From NCBI GenBank assembly GCA_014055465.1, contig WIAF01000001.1, forward strand, positions 496,001 through 560,000: a stretch of DNA of 64,000 nucleotides, given 5' to 3'. Shown here one piece after another: positions 27,581-36,027 of the stretch. The notes beneath the pieces were generated by a model, which worked only from the letters and a program-made list of their open reading frames with translations, did no database searches and was not told the origin of the DNA. A program made the translations under genes and the position numbers. The stretch is from Nitrospira sp. CR1.1. Its GTDB lineage: Bacteria > Nitrospirota > Nitrospiria > Nitrospirales > Nitrospiraceae. Within the stretch, counting starts at the first letter, position 1, and every line of letters begins with the position of its first letter.

Positions 27581-29482
27581 CTAGAAAAACGCCTGTACGG
27601 TGAACAGGACATCATTGTCGTGATCACGGTGGTGATAGTCCAGGCGGAGCGCCCAATTCTGCGCGAGCGCGTATCGTTGCCCCACCGACCAGCGCACGTC
27701 GTCGGACTGTTCGCCCAACGCATACCGAAGATAGGTGGCTGAGGCCAACAGCCGCCAGCGGTCGGCGAGGTCGGCATAAAAACCCGCCGAGGCACCACCG
27801 CCCACACGGTGCCGTTCCTCATAAGCCCGGCTGTAATTCCCCTCAACTTCCGCAAACGCAAAAAACACTTCACGGCGCAGCAGATGCGTTTCGGCCGACG
27901 CCCCGATCCCCCCATTCAGGCCCCAATTGCTGCACAGCTGGCACTCGCCATGCCTGATGGTCTGCATGCCGACATTCAATTTCCAGGACGGCGCACGAAA
28001 CAAACTATCGATAGGGGACAGAGACACCACGTTCAGCAGGGTCGCCCGCTCGATCCGGGTCTGATCAGCCCGGTTGTAGTGGCGTATGCTCATCGCGCCG
28101 ATCTCGATCTGAGCATCGGGCGTGTAGCCGGGCTCGGGATCGAGCAAGTCGTGGTACGCAGTCCGCACGCTGAATTCTTCAAAGGAATCGTTATTGCGCC
28201 AGCCTCCCCCAAGACTCGCGCGGGAAGTCTTGTGCCCCGATTCTGGTTGTGTCGCAAACGGCAGAATCGAGAGATCTTCGGAGGGAATCCGTAAGAGGCT
28301 GCGCGCAGTCAGGAGTTGCCGATTATGATCGCGGGCCGCTGTCGCCTGCGCCTCATCGCGCTCACCTATGTACCGTACGTAATCCGACGCCACATCCAGG
28401 ACAAATGCCTGTCGCGGCAAGGGTAAGCTCTGCACGTCATGAGACTGCGCGACCGCCGCATCGCGCACTAACCGCTTGACCAGCCCGTGTTCAGAGGCGG
28501 TGAGATGTTCCCGTTTCCGGCGGATGAGGGTCACACGTGAGGGGCGAAAGGCGGTGTCCGTCACCAGCCCCGGTTGATCCGCGAGCAGGCGAACCGTGTC
28601 GGCAGGAATGGTCCAAAAGCGAAAGTGGTCGGTCAGATGGAGCGAAGGGTCCGCATACTCCAACAGCGACAACAGGTGATAGGAACAATTTTCTTTGAAG
28701 AAGAAATAGTCAAACGACGCATTCCCGAGTTCCCAGGCATGCATGAGCAATCGCCGGATCTGCGGCTCGCCGAAGTTGAGCCGGTACTCCCAGATATCGC
28801 GATTTTCGATATCTCGATACTCCTGCACTTTGAGGTAGTAGGGGATCGTGGAAAAATACCCGCGGTATCCCCCGAAAATGCCGCGCACCGGATAAGCCAA
28901 TCCTTCGTCCTTGGGAACATCCGCCGCGAAATTAATGGTATACGCCAAGATGCGAGTGTGCGGCGTCTGCCCTTCCTGATCGATCCGCAATAACGTATGG
29001 CCGAACATGGATGCCGGGTTATTCATGAAGGCCGAGGGAAACACGAGCGTGATGGATCGAGCGTGAAACTCTTCGATCCATCGTTCGAACCGTTCGCAGC
29101 GCTGGGCCTGGAGTTGGCCCGGATCAAAACCGAGACGCTCACGGAGCCATGCATACCGCGCCACAAAGGCGCATTGAGCCGGCTGCTTGGAGCGACCCAC
29201 CAGATCGGGCGAGAAAAATTGAGCCAGGGTGGCATCGAGTTCAGCCTGAGGATCGGTCTTGCCGTCAGGAGACAGAAAGAAACCAGGCTCGTCCTGCTCA
29301 CTCGTAAACCCGCCGAATACATTCGCTCGATAGTGAAGGAGGAGATGCCATTCGCGCTCGTTTGCCAGCTGAGCCTGATGAGCCCGTTGACGAAGTTGGG
29401 ACAGGTACGGCGCGGGCGCCTCCTGCGCCTGAAGAGAGGTCGCCAGGAAAAGACCGGCCAGGAGAATCAACAGACTCTGCAC
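27581..29482 (-). CDS. DUF4105 (Lnb-type) periplasmic/outer-membrane protein
   Basis: A 633-residue exported protein if it starts at the GTG at 29482, which gives a clean signal peptide (QSLLILLAGLFLATSLQAQE); the frame stays open to 29593, overlapping the DUF3015 gene. The central region (about 150-330) is DUF4105: FPSAFMNNPASMFGHTLLRID, GGYRGYFSTIPYYLKVQEY and FFFKENCSYHLLSLLEYADP. The last about 230 residues alternate in a beta-barrel-like way and end TVQAFF, suggesting an outer-membrane C-terminus. Function is not established. No Shine-Dalgarno sequence is clear at either start. Confidence 0.85.
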   Translation of the reverse strand: MQSLLILLAGLFLATSLQAQEAPAPYLSQLRQRAHQAQLANEREWHLLLHYRANVFGGFTSEQDEPGFFLSPDGKTDPQAELDATLAQFFSPDLVGRSKQPAQCAFVARYAWLRERLGFDPGQLQAQRCERFERWIEEFHARSITLVFPSAFMNNPASMFGHTLLRIDQEGQTPHTRILAYTINFAADVPKDEGLAYPVRGIFGGYRGYFSTIPYYLKVQEYRDIENRDIWEYRLNFGEPQIRRLLMHAWELGNASFDYFFFKENCSYHLLSLLEYADPSLHLTDHFRFWTIPADTVRLLADQPGLVTDTAFRPSRVTLIRRKREHLTASEHGLVKRLVRDAAVAQSHDVQSLPLPRQAFVLDVASDYVRYIGERDEAQATAARDHNRQLLTARSLLRIPSEDLSILPFATQPESGHKTSRASLGGGWRNNDSFEEFSVRTAYHDLLDPEPGYTPDAQIEIGAMSIRHYNRADQTRIERATLLNVVSLSPIDSLFRAPSWKLNVGMQTIRHGECQLCSNWGLNGGIGASAETHLLRREVFFAFAEVEGNYSRAYEERHRVGGGASAGFYADLADRWRLLASATYLRYALGEQSDDVRWSVGQRYALAQNWALRLDYHHRDHDNDVLFTVQAFF

Positions 29483-29498
29483 GATTGGAGATAGAAGG

Positions 29499-29537
29499 CA
29501 TCGCAGGGCCTCGGCCAATGACCGAAGCCCTGCGATG
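29499..29537 (-). terminator. Hairpin after the DUF3015 gene
   Basis: CATCGCAGGGC (29499-29509) pairs with GCCCTGCGATG (29527-29537), with inner CGG/CCG pairing. It begins seven bases beyond the DUF3015 stop codon. The T-rich tail is weak (CCTTCTATCT), so it may only attenuate read-through into the DUF4105 gene. Confidence 0.6.
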
Positions 29538-29543
29538 AATCGA

Positions 29544-30053
29544 TCAGCGGCTGACGGCTTGGGCGAGAACCGGACTCTTGGAGACCGCATCATTCAGCGT
29601 CTTCACCAAGGCCACGGACGAGGTTTCCCCATCCTGCACCAGTGCCGTGTAGCGCTCCTGGGTTAAGGCGAAGAAGGCCTGATGCTGCTCGCTGGGCACG
29701 CCCATCAGCGTCGCGAGGGACGCCAAGTGCTCGCCTTTTCCTTGCGCCATTTCCTGCGTCAGGTTTTCGAAGTTCAACAAGGCAAACATCGTGGTCTTCT
29801 GATCCGCCATGACCTGACCATCATTCGTACAGCCGGACGTTCCGGAACTGATCCCGAATGTCCCGCTGCCAAACGTGCCGTTCGTCGTGGCCATCATCAC
29901 CTGCGGGGCGATGTTCTTCTGGTTCTTATAGTCCGCCCAGGCCAATTTCCCCAGACCACAACCGGGTCCTGTATCAGGATTGGCTGCCATCGCCAGCCCG
30001 GCTTGTGATGCAACCGCCGCCACACCCAACGCAACGATGAATTGTCTCAGCAT
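29544..30053 (-). CDS. DUF3015-family exported protein
   Basis: A 169-residue exported protein with a signal peptide (residues 1-25, LAMAAN) and the DUF3015 pattern GPGCGLGKLAWAD, QVMMATTNGTFGSGTFGISSGTSGC and a C-terminal helical part (FVNFENL-like FALLNFENLTQEMAQGKGEH). Cysteines in GPGCG and TSGC could form a disulphide. The ATG at 30053 follows GAGGAGG by five bases. It is driven by a promoter with perfect TATAAT. Function unknown. Confidence 0.85.
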   Translation of the reverse strand: MLRQFIVALGVAAVASQAGLAMAANPDTGPGCGLGKLAWADYKNQKNIAPQVMMATTNGTFGSGTFGISSGTSGCTNDGQVMADQKTTMFALLNFENLTQEMAQGKGEHLASLATLMGVPSEQHQAFFALTQERYTALVQDGETSSVALVKTLNDAVSKSPVLAQAVSR

Positions 30054-30113
30054 AAGTCCTCCTCTCAACAAGTGAATGACCCCGCCCGATCGACTCTCCA
30101 TAAATCGTCGCTC

Positions 30114-30142
30114 ATTATAGCCAACCTCCGGCAGCATGTAGA
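30114..30142 (-). promoter_or_regulatory. Sigma-70-like promoter of the DUF3015 gene
   Basis: On the minus strand, TCTACA (30137-30142), a 17-bp spacer and TATAAT (30114-30119), with a 55-60 base leader before the start codon. Confidence 0.65.
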
Positions 30143-30171
30143 GCAAAAAATCCGCGCATCGTCAGCTCTTG

Positions 30172-30657
30172 TCACTCCGCTCGATCGGCCAACATGATGT
30201 GCCGCGCTTCAATTGATCCATTTTGAAACAGCAACATTCCCACCGCGCGCGGGAGGCGAAAGCGTTTCGGTCCTGCCGATCCCGGATTGAACAACAGAAC
30301 TCCGTCTCGCCATTCGGCCTTCGGCTGGTGGGTATGCCCATACACACACAGCGCTGGACGGATGCGTGCCAGTAGGTCCATCCCCTCTCGCGTCGGCCGG
30401 CCACCCTCGTAGAGACGATGATAGATCGCGATCCGATACCCTGCCAGTTCGACAAGCTGCTCAATCGGAATACCGCTCGCCTCGAATCCGTCCACATTGC
30501 CGGACACGGCGGTCACCGGCGCGATCCGCGCAAGTTGAGCGAGGACATCGCCCGGGCCGATATCCCCGGCGTGCAGAATATGCTCGACACCCGCAAAGTG
30601 GCGAGTGATCGAGCGATCGAACAGCCCGTGGGTATCCGAGATGACCCCGATGCGCAT
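30172..30657 (-). CDS. YfcE/MJ0936-type metallophosphoesterase
   Basis: A 161-residue phosphodiesterase with the full calcineurin-like metal motif set: SDTHG (residues 7-11), HAGDIG, SGNVDG, a lone His in YHRLYEG and GHTHQP near residue 111. Family members hydrolyse artificial phosphodiesters and some cyclic nucleotides; the natural substrate is not known. It lies 13 bp after the M48 protease gene on the same strand and is probably translated from the same message. Confidence 0.92.
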   Translation of the reverse strand: MRIGVISDTHGLFDRSITRHFAGVEHILHAGDIGPGDVLAQLARIAPVTAVSGNVDGFEASGIPIEQLVELAGYRIAIYHRLYEGGRPTREGMDLLARIRPALCVYGHTHQPKAEWRDGVLLFNPGSAGPKRFRLPRAVGMLLFQNGSIEARHIMLADRAE

Positions 30658-30670
30658 TCCATGCCTCGCG

Positions 30671-31804
30671 TTACTTCCTCGCCTCCGACATTCCCAGTGA
30701 CTCTTGAACGGTCTTCCATTGGAAGGTGAACGGTTCAGGGGTTCGCTTGGGCAATGCCGCCAGCTCCGCCTTCAATCGTTCTGCACGGCCCGCACTCATG
30801 GGATGGGTAGAAAACACTTCGACGCGGGCCTTGTCTTTATCCGACAGCCGTTCAAAAAACCGGATCATACCATCCGGCGCAATTCGGGCGTCAGATAAGA
30901 GTCGAATGCCGGTGACGTCGGCCTCGGTCTCCTGCGCGCGCCCGAACTTCAACGTCACGAGCTCCATCCCCACCTGCTTGGCCAAACCGAGCACCCCCTG
31001 TTGATCCCCCAACACAATGCCGACCACAGCCGCCAGCCCCAGCATTTTGACCATGCGCTCCAGGCCGTGCCGCTGCAACACATGGTTCAATTCATGGCTC
31101 AACACTCCAGCCACTTCTTCGCCGCTTTCCGCCTTGGTCAACAAACCGGTGAAGACCACCACATATCCTCCCGGCAACGCGAAGGCATTCACCACGGGAC
31201 TCTGCACCACGGAGATCTGAAACTTGTACGGGTTATCGGGAATGTTGTCCGTCAACCGCTGCGTCATTTCCTGCACCGCGCTGACCGCCGGACCGTCCTT
31301 TAGCACCGTCTCCTTGGACAGGAAGTCCTGGTAGACCGTTTCGCCGAGCTGCCGCTCCCATTCGACGGGGATTCTGGCGACCGCCCATTCCACAATGAGA
31401 TCAGACCCGAACCACAACAACAGGCCCACCCCAACCAGCGCCCCCAACACTGTGCCCCACAGCAAACGATGGCTGTGTCGCGCGCGACGAACCTGCTGGG
31501 CAGCCCGCTCAAGATGCGCCGTCAGCTGATGCGGAGCCGCGCGGCGGAACGCGACGATCACAGACGGATCTTTCAGGTAAACGGTCCTGCGGGACGAGCC
31601 ACTGCCCCACGACACCACCAGCTGATCGTGGTCCAATCCACCGGCCTCGACCATCATCTCCGCAAACGAGACAACTTGCTCGACGAGCGCAGACTCGCCC
31701 GTTGAGCTGATGTGCAGGCCATCCGCCGACACCGCCACCACACAAGGCGCGCCCGCCGACGGCAAACCATCACCGAAACAGAGTGCGTTGGGAGTCGCGT
31801 TCAT
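30671..31804 (-). CDS. M48-family membrane metallopeptidase
   Basis: A 377-residue zinc protease. HELNH (about 236-240) is the HExxH motif and QETEAD (about residue 290) gives the third zinc ligand, with FALPGGYVVVFTGLL upstream as in BepA/HtpX relatives. Before it, a cytosolic-looking region of about 120 residues precedes one transmembrane helix (WGTVLGALVGVGLLLWFGSDLIV), so the protease domain would face the periplasm. No TPR domain follows. Envelope quality control is a likely role, by family analogy. The downstream phosphoesterase gene is 13 bp away. Confidence 0.88.
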   Translation of the reverse strand: MNATPNALCFGDGLPSAGAPCVVAVSADGLHISSTGESALVEQVVSFAEMMVEAGGLDHDQLVVSWGSGSSRRTVYLKDPSVIVAFRRAAPHQLTAHLERAAQQVRRARHSHRLLWGTVLGALVGVGLLLWFGSDLIVEWAVARIPVEWERQLGETVYQDFLSKETVLKDGPAVSAVQEMTQRLTDNIPDNPYKFQISVVQSPVVNAFALPGGYVVVFTGLLTKAESGEEVAGVLSHELNHVLQRHGLERMVKMLGLAAVVGIVLGDQQGVLGLAKQVGMELVTLKFGRAQETEADVTGIRLLSDARIAPDGMIRFFERLSDKDKARVEVFSTHPMSAGRAERLKAELAALPKRTPEPFTFQWKTVQESLGMSEARK

Positions 31805-31825
31805 CGGACTCGATCTTGCGGCTGA

Positions 31826-31940
31826 TCAAAAGGATTGTGAACGAGGCCGCAGGCGAACGCAAACCGGAGGCGTACCCTCAGCGGTACGTTGAGGATTTGT
31901 CGTGAGCCGAGAACGAAGTGCACGAGCATTTTGGACAGCT
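31826..31940. repeat. Palindromic intergenic repeat-like element
   Basis: The gap between the M48 and AIM24-like genes holds an imperfect palindrome of about 45 bases centred on CGTACCCTCAGCGGTACG (near 31873-31890), flanked by ACGCAAACC and GGATTTGTCGT arms. The form resembles dispersed palindromic intergenic repeats. No second copy is seen in this window, so its repeat status is inference. Confidence 0.45.
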
Positions 31941-31941
31941 G

Positions 31942-32625
31942 TTACTCGGAAACTGGAATGAACTGTCGTATCCAACTTCCAAAACTGCCGGGATTCCGGC
32001 TTTGGATGTAGACGATGCCGGGACCACGGAAGCGGCACACCAAGCCCTCGCCCGACGTCAGGCTGGCAATCCAGCCGGAGGAGGCCTTTTCGATGTTGTA
32101 GGTCGTGGTGGACGTCCAGGCCACCAGGTGGCTGTTGTCCACAATGTATTCTTCGTTCGGTTTCAACTCGATCTTATGGATGGCGCCGAAACTATTGAGG
32201 ACCAACTGTCCAGTGCCGCCGATCTTCAGGATAAAAAACCCTTCGCCACCTAACAGCCCACGTGTCAGGCTTTGCATCTTGCTCTCAATCTTGACGCCTT
32301 CCGCGCCGGCTAGAAACCCGTCTTTCTGCACCATGTACTCATTCACGCCGTCCAACTCGAGCAGAACGATTTCGCCGGGCACCGTCGGCGCCAGCAAGAC
32401 TTCCCCTGCTCCCCGGCTGGCCCGCAGCGTCTGGAAGAAAAACTTCTCGCCGCTCAGCATCTTCCGCGAAAGCGCCCCCAGAAACCCGCCTTCCATCTTG
32501 CTCTCGATATCGATGGTCGGCGAGGCAGCCACCATAGCGCCCGATTCGGCCTTCACCGTCTCACTTGCATCCAGATACACGCGCACCATGGGAAAGGCTC
32601 CCGGATACAGAATTTCACACTTCAT
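31942..32625 (-). CDS. AIM24/TIGR00266-family protein
   Basis: A 227-residue beta-rich protein. MKCEILYPGAFPMVRVYLDASETVKAESGAMVA, MEGGFLGALSRKMLSGEKFFFQTL, LAPTVPGEIVLLEL, GLLGGEGFFILKIGGTG and ESGEGL-like TSGEGLVCRFRGPGIVYIQSRN are the standard TIGR00266 landmarks. No signal peptide is seen. The bacterial role is unknown; the mitochondrial homologue affects inner-membrane organisation. A single gene with its own promoter. Confidence 0.9.
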   Translation of the reverse strand: MKCEILYPGAFPMVRVYLDASETVKAESGAMVAASPTIDIESKMEGGFLGALSRKMLSGEKFFFQTLRASRGAGEVLLAPTVPGEIVLLELDGVNEYMVQKDGFLAGAEGVKIESKMQSLTRGLLGGEGFFILKIGGTGQLVLNSFGAIHKIELKPNEEYIVDNSHLVAWTSTTTYNIEKASSGWIASLTSGEGLVCRFRGPGIVYIQSRNPGSFGSWIRQFIPVSE

Positions 32626-32667
32626 CCATCGCTCCCTTCATGAACGCTCAATCTATTGCTGTGGGGG

Positions 32668-32696
32668 ATTCTGTGGAATGTCCAGGGTCCTGTCAA
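32668..32696 (-). promoter_or_regulatory. Promoter of the AIM24-like gene
   Basis: On the minus strand, TTGACA (32691-32696), a 17-bp spacer and CAGAAT (32668-32673), about 43 bp upstream of the start codon. Confidence 0.6.
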
Positions 32697-32839
32697 GCCA
32701 ACGGCTCAAAGTCGCCGAACACATCTCGACTCGCTCAACTCTCAAAGGTTTTCGCCCCTTTAGAGTTTACTGGAATCGACCGATAAGAACCTACCGTATT
32801 AGGCCCTCGGCACGGTTCGCTCCAGCGGAGGCCCATCGC

Positions 32840-33175
32840 ATGAAACGCGTCGTGATCGAAGAGCTCACACCGGGAATGATCCTCGCCAAGCCCGTCACCA
32901 ACAGCACGGGCCTCGTGGTGCTTCCTCTCGGCGCGGAATTAGACGAGGCAACCCTCTCCCGACTCCAGCGCCTGGGGCTGACCTCTCTCTATGTTGAGGG
33001 CGACGCCGGTGACGCCAGCGGAAAAACCCTCGCCGAATTGGAGGCCGAACTGGAACACCGCTTCCGGCGGGTGATCGACGATCCACTCCAATACCAACTT
33101 CGTGAAGCCATTCGCCTTCAACTTCGGACGACGCACGGAGTTGCCCATCCTCCGGAGGCATCGCCGGCCACATGA
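32840..33175 (+). CDS. Small protein of the HDOD/GGDEF operon
   Basis: A 111-residue cytosolic protein: MKRVVIEELTPGMILAKPVTNSTGLVVLPLGAELDEATLSRLQRLGLTSLYVEGD. This opening resembles the short N-terminal beta-rich domain that precedes HD-GYP and HDOD domains in other proteins, here as a free-standing gene. It overlaps the HDOD gene by four bases and is first in a three-gene signalling operon. Function is inferred only from context. The frame is open far upstream, but the ATG at 32840 follows a GGAGG sequence and begins the conserved region. Confidence 0.75.
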   Translation: MKRVVIEELTPGMILAKPVTNSTGLVVLPLGAELDEATLSRLQRLGLTSLYVEGDAGDASGKTLAELEAELEHRFRRVIDDPLQYQLREAIRLQLRTTHGVAHPPEASPAT

Positions 33176-34008
33176 GCCCTTCAGCCAAACCAGATCTTCA
33201 GCGGCGAATCGAACAGGTCGGTGAGCTGCCGACCCTGCCCCACGTCGTCCAGAAACTGGCGTCGATGATCGGCCGCCCCAATGTCTCGGCGGAGGAAATC
33301 GGCTCCCTGATCGAGAAAGACCAAGTGCTGTCCGCCAAAGTATTGCGCTTGGCCAATTCGCCGTTCTACGGGTTTCCTTCGCGTATTGCCTCAGTGGCCC
33401 ATGCAGTCGTGGTGCTTGGGCTGAGCGTCGTCAAAGGCCTCACGCTTTGCGCCACCGCGTTCGATATGATGAAAAACGCCGGCATGAACGACCTCTGGCG
33501 CCACTCGCTGGGGGTGGCCATCACGGCGCATATTCTTGGCGCCAAAGCCGGAATAAAGAATCCCGAAGAGGTGTTTGTCGGCGGACTGCTCCACGATATT
33601 GGCAAAGTGGTGCTCTACGTGAAATGGCCGGATATCGGCGGGCAGATCACAGCCGCGACGACAGGCACCTCCCAATCTCTCATGGAGACGGAACAGAACT
33701 TATTCAATGTCACCCATGCCGACGTCGGCGGATGGTTGGCCACGGCCTGGCATCTTCCTACGAGTCTGCGCGAGCCGATTCTCCATCATCACGCTCCATC
33801 GGCCGCCCACGATGCACAGATCCAAACCGCCATCGTGCATGTGGCCGATGTATTGGTGAAGGGCCTCGCCTGCGGCAATCCCGGCGACGTCTTGGTTCCG
33901 CCACTCTCCCGTCAGGCCTGGGATCTCGTGGGCCTCGACGCCCAAAGCCTTGCGCAATGCCTGGCCCAAGCCACGGAAGAATTTCAAACCATCGACGACT
34001 ATCTATGA
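33172..34008 (+). CDS. HDOD-domain signalling protein
   Basis: A 278-residue protein made almost entirely of one HDOD domain: LPTLPHVVQKLASMIGRPNVSAEEIGSLIEKDQVLSAKVLRLANSPFYGFPSRI, VVVLGLSVVKGL and the HD-like GGLLHDIGKVVLYVKWP, then HHHAPSAAHD. HDOD proteins are regulatory scaffolds in stress, motility and c-di-GMP systems and usually lack phosphohydrolase activity, although HDxGK is present here. ATGA overlaps join it to both the upstream small gene and the downstream GGDEF gene. Confidence 0.92.
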   Translation: MSPSAKPDLQRRIEQVGELPTLPHVVQKLASMIGRPNVSAEEIGSLIEKDQVLSAKVLRLANSPFYGFPSRIASVAHAVVVLGLSVVKGLTLCATAFDMMKNAGMNDLWRHSLGVAITAHILGAKAGIKNPEEVFVGGLLHDIGKVVLYVKWPDIGGQITAATTGTSQSLMETEQNLFNVTHADVGGWLATAWHLPTSLREPILHHHAPSAAHDAQIQTAIVHVADVLVKGLACGNPGDVLVPPLSRQAWDLVGLDAQSLAQCLAQATEEFQTIDDYL

Positions 34009-35006
34009 GCTGGTCCTCTTCCAACCGGCGTATCCTCCTGCTACACCATGACCCTGTCGAAATCGAGCGGCTCACGGCGGGACTCAACCGTTCGGGATTC
34101 AGTGTGGTCGCAGGGGATACCGGACGACTGGCACTACATGAATTGGTGCATGATCCCCCTTGCTTGGTCCTGGCGGCAGAAGGCACGAACGGTCGGTCGG
34201 CGGAGACCCTGGCGCGGGAGTTGCGCGCGGATCCCTTCCTCGGTCGACTGCCGCTGATCATCCTGATTCGGGATAGCCGGGTCAACGATGTGGATTGGGC
34301 GGCGCTCGGTGTTGACGACTATATTGCCGTGCCCTATCGACCCGAGGAAGTGCCACAACGGGTGCGCCTGTGCCTGAGTCGTCTTGAACGGTCGCTGGAT
34401 GCCAATCCCCTCACACGATTGCCGGGCAACAGCACGATTCTCCACGAAACCACGGCGCGTATTGAAAGCGGCGCCCCCTTCGCCCTTGCCTATCTGGATC
34501 TCGACAACTTCAAATCGTTCAACGACCGTTATGGATATGCGCGCGGCGACGAAGTCCTCGTGGTGACCTGCCGGATTCTCACCACCGTCGTCAGTGAACT
34601 GGCCGGCGCCGACGGCTTCGTCGGTCATGTGGGCGGAGACGATTTTGTGTTTATGAGCGCGCCGGCCACCATCGAAGCCATTTGTCAGACATTGATCAAA
34701 CGGTTTGACCTGGTGATCCCGGATTTCTACGATCCCGACGATCGAGGCAAGGGGTGTATCGACTCCATCGACCGGCGCGGCAACCACGAACGGTTTCCTC
34801 TCATGAGCCTTTCCATCGCCGTCGTCACCAACGAAGGGCGCACGATCTCTCACCCCGGCGATGTCAGCAAGATCGCCTCGGAGCTGAAGAAGATCGCCAA
34901 GGGCCTGCAGGGCAGCGTCTTCGTGAAGGATCAACGCCGGACGGACGGGACCGGTCCGACCACCCGCACCGACCTGGCGGCAGGGGAGTCCCTTGCCCCT
35001 CGCTGA
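34005..35006 (+). CDS. Receiver-like plus GGDEF diguanylate cyclase-type protein
   Basis: A 333-residue protein. Residues 8-125 have a CheY-like receiver shape (RILLLHHDPVEIERLTAGL...DYIAVPYRPEEVPQRV), but the phospho-acceptor position reads VLAAEG with no aspartate, so it is probably not phosphorylated. Residues about 135-300 are a GGDEF domain: LAYLDLDNFKSFNDRYGYARGDEVL and active-site GGDDF (Gly-Gly-Asp-Asp-Phe), which should still bind metal and GTP. It has an insertion (YDPDDRGKGCIDSIDRR) after the active site. It probably makes c-di-GMP for the PilZ proteins seen elsewhere in the window. Confidence 0.88.
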   Translation: MSWSSSNRRILLLHHDPVEIERLTAGLNRSGFSVVAGDTGRLALHELVHDPPCLVLAAEGTNGRSAETLARELRADPFLGRLPLIILIRDSRVNDVDWAALGVDDYIAVPYRPEEVPQRVRLCLSRLERSLDANPLTRLPGNSTILHETTARIESGAPFALAYLDLDNFKSFNDRYGYARGDEVLVVTCRILTTVVSELAGADGFVGHVGGDDFVFMSAPATIEAICQTLIKRFDLVIPDFYDPDDRGKGCIDSIDRRGNHERFPLMSLSIAVVTNEGRTISHPGDVSKIASELKKIAKGLQGSVFVKDQRRTDGTGPTTRTDLAAGESLAPR

Positions 35007-35361
35007 AGCATGACGGTCCACCTGAAACTCGCTCATTGGTGAAGCTTCCTCCGCACCGGCATACCGAACCTCGGGCCTGTTCCCTCCCGAAGGCATCGGG
35101 CACCTCAACACCAGTTCCGCACCCATCGAGATTCCGCTGAAAGGTCCTCACGGGCGGATCAAGACCCACGGGTGATACATGCCCCATCGGCTTCGAGTGC
35201 GTTCTCGTCCCAGGTAGGAGCTGCAGTTCGGCAGGGATCACCGCCGACCTGCACAGAGGACCGGGGGAACCGTGCACCTGTCGCCGATCGACTGTTCGGC
35301 TGGCATAGGCGTAGGTTTGTGTGGAAACCCCTATGGCAGAAATGGTACGTTCCCGTCGTCG
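35007..35361. other. Intergenic stretch with a bulged hairpin
   Basis: About 355 bases with no supported gene. Just upstream of the DUF4136 reading frame, CATAGG (35304-35309) pairs with CCTATG (35330-35335) and inner GGTTT with AAACC, leaving a four-base bulge and six-base loop. It could be a leader structure; no T-run follows it. Confidence 0.5.
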
Positions 35362-35938
35362 ATGGGGCGCCTGATCGACTACCGACACTTGAACTGGCTG
35401 TTGCTTGTCGTCGCGCTCTGTTTCCCTGCCTGCACGACGTTCGATGTGAACACCGACCATGATCCCACCGCGGATTTCGACAGATTCAAGACCTTCGCCT
35501 TCGCCGGACTGGTTGCAGCCGAGAAGGCGGGCTCTACGACACTTCGTTGATGCACAAACGGGTGGAGGCAGCCGTGGTGCGTGAACTCACGAGCAAGGGG
35601 CTGCAGCAAGTCGAGGCACATCAGCACCCGGACCAGTCGGTCTACTATTGGGTTAGCGTGAAGGAAGCGCAGCGCATCAAGGGCGGCGGAACGGCCGTCG
35701 GCGCCCATGTTTGGCGAGACGGATATGGGCGGGGGGCGGGATACGGGCGCGGGGTCACGACGAATATCGGAACGGCGCCTTGATTCTGGATTTGGTGGAA
35801 CCGGCCAAGCAAGAGCTGATGTGGCGCGCGACGACCGGCGGTGCGCCGGAAGATACGGTCGGTAACAATATCGAGATCGGGAACAACGCGATCACGAAGA
35901 CATTCCAAGACTCTCCGCCCAAGAAACAGGAGCGGTGA
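35362..35938 (+). pseudogene. DUF4136-type lipoprotein gene broken by two frameshifts
   Basis: Three successive frames together read as one DUF4136 lipoprotein. The first (from ATG 35362) gives a lipoprotein signal with FPACTTF and DPTADFDRFKTFAFAGL; the second (from about 35547) gives HKRVEAAVVRELTSKGLQQVEA and SVYYWVSVKE; the third (from about 35757) gives EYRNGALILDLVEPAKQELMWRATTGG. The breaks fall near 35520-35550 and 35745-35765, the latter in a repetitive G-rich tract. Either the gene is decayed or the assembly has two indel errors. It lies on the same strand as the following exported-protein and pqi genes. Confidence 0.75.
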
Positions 35939-36027
35939 AGTTCGAACAGGGCCGGCCCCGCGTCCGGAAGCTGTTCCGAAGGCTTCGAGCACACCTTTGA
36001 CCAAGGAGATGCTCGATAAGGGTATTG

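Noticed and set aside
34134..35126. 330-codon minus-strand frame opposite the GGDEF gene
   Set aside because: It covers the GGDEF motif region in antisense, and the operon overlap and motif evidence support the plus-strand gene.
35172..35340. Possible c-di-GMP riboswitch ahead of the DUF4136 frame, near a GGDEF operon
   Set aside because: The conserved GEMM cores are absent; only an ordinary bulged hairpin is present.
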